A stretch of 24,968 nucleotides of DNA, from the IMG/VR virus record IMGVR_UViG_3300042483_000223, positions 1 through 24,968 of that record, one strand, 5' to 3'. The notes below the pieces were generated by a model, which made no database searches, had not been told where the DNA came from, and worked only from the letters and a program-made list of their open reading frames with translations. How positions within the stretch are numbered: the stretch's first letter is position 1; each line of letters begins with the position of its first letter. The position numbers were made by a program, and so were the translations under genes. This stretch comes from a virus. Positions 24,962 to 24,968 of the stretch are shown here, in pieces.

Positions 24962-24968
24962 GCTGTTC

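Overview
The window is phage DNA: a tailed (Caudovirales-type) bacteriophage cut off at both edges. The genome carries a portal, scaffold, SU10-like major capsid protein, connector, fibre-like protein and endolysin on one arm and a long opposing arm of small replication, recombination and accessory genes. No rRNA, tRNA, integrase, CRISPR array or insertion sequence is visible. The host is not identifiable from the sequence. Many starts lack a Shine-Dalgarno (SD) sequence and have A/C-rich leaders, while a few have a clear GGAGG, so initiation signals are mixed.

Layout. (1) 1-10233, mostly rightward, is the virion and lysis arm. It runs: portal (truncated at the left edge), three tiny basic proteins, a small hypothetical, scaffold, capsid, a probable decoration protein, connector, fibre-like protein, two small membrane proteins, CHAP-type endolysin, metallophosphoesterase and a small winged-helix-like protein. 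A leftward three-gene cassette (2647-3481) sits inside this arm. (2) 10205-16926, leftward, is one dense run of genes joined mainly by ATGA, TAATG or other short overlaps. It holds a DnaC-like helicase loader, DNA methyltransferase, SSB-like protein, MazG-like protein, a degenerate nuclease, an RHH protein and many small proteins. (3) 16927-19391 is a regulatory and noncoding zone. It has two rightward promoter-plus-terminator units that look like small RNAs, a leftward PAPS-reductase-like gene and a rightward two-gene cassette. (4) 19392-24410, leftward, is the recombination operon: RecE-like exonuclease, ERF annealing protein, a stand-alone DnaA domain-IV-like protein and unknown genes. It is driven by a good sigma70-type promoter at 24780-24809 and ends at a hairpin terminator at 19286-19315.

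The main discovery is a pair of complete hammerhead ribozymes on the leftward mRNA, at 22365-22415 and 24115-24160, each at a gene boundary. In both, the UGA stop codon of the upstream gene forms part of the catalytic CUGAUGA core. Cleavage would release a downstream mRNA beginning with UGGC, which can re-pair with a conserved downstream GCCA and so compete with ribozyme stem I. A third boundary (22755-22770) keeps only the 5' half of the motif. This suggests a family of intercistronic self-cleaving elements that process the early operon mRNA and may be coupled to translation termination.

Other points of note: two candidate RNAs in which a terminator hairpin loop is exactly complementary to a nearby upstream segment (3513-3622 minus, 18472-18568 plus); a three-member PRTD/coiled-coil paralogue family with a 111-base stretch about 88% identical between two copies; three genes sharing an almost identical start region; and two proteins with SSB-type acidic-aromatic tails. 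All identifications come from reading the sequence; no database search was run.
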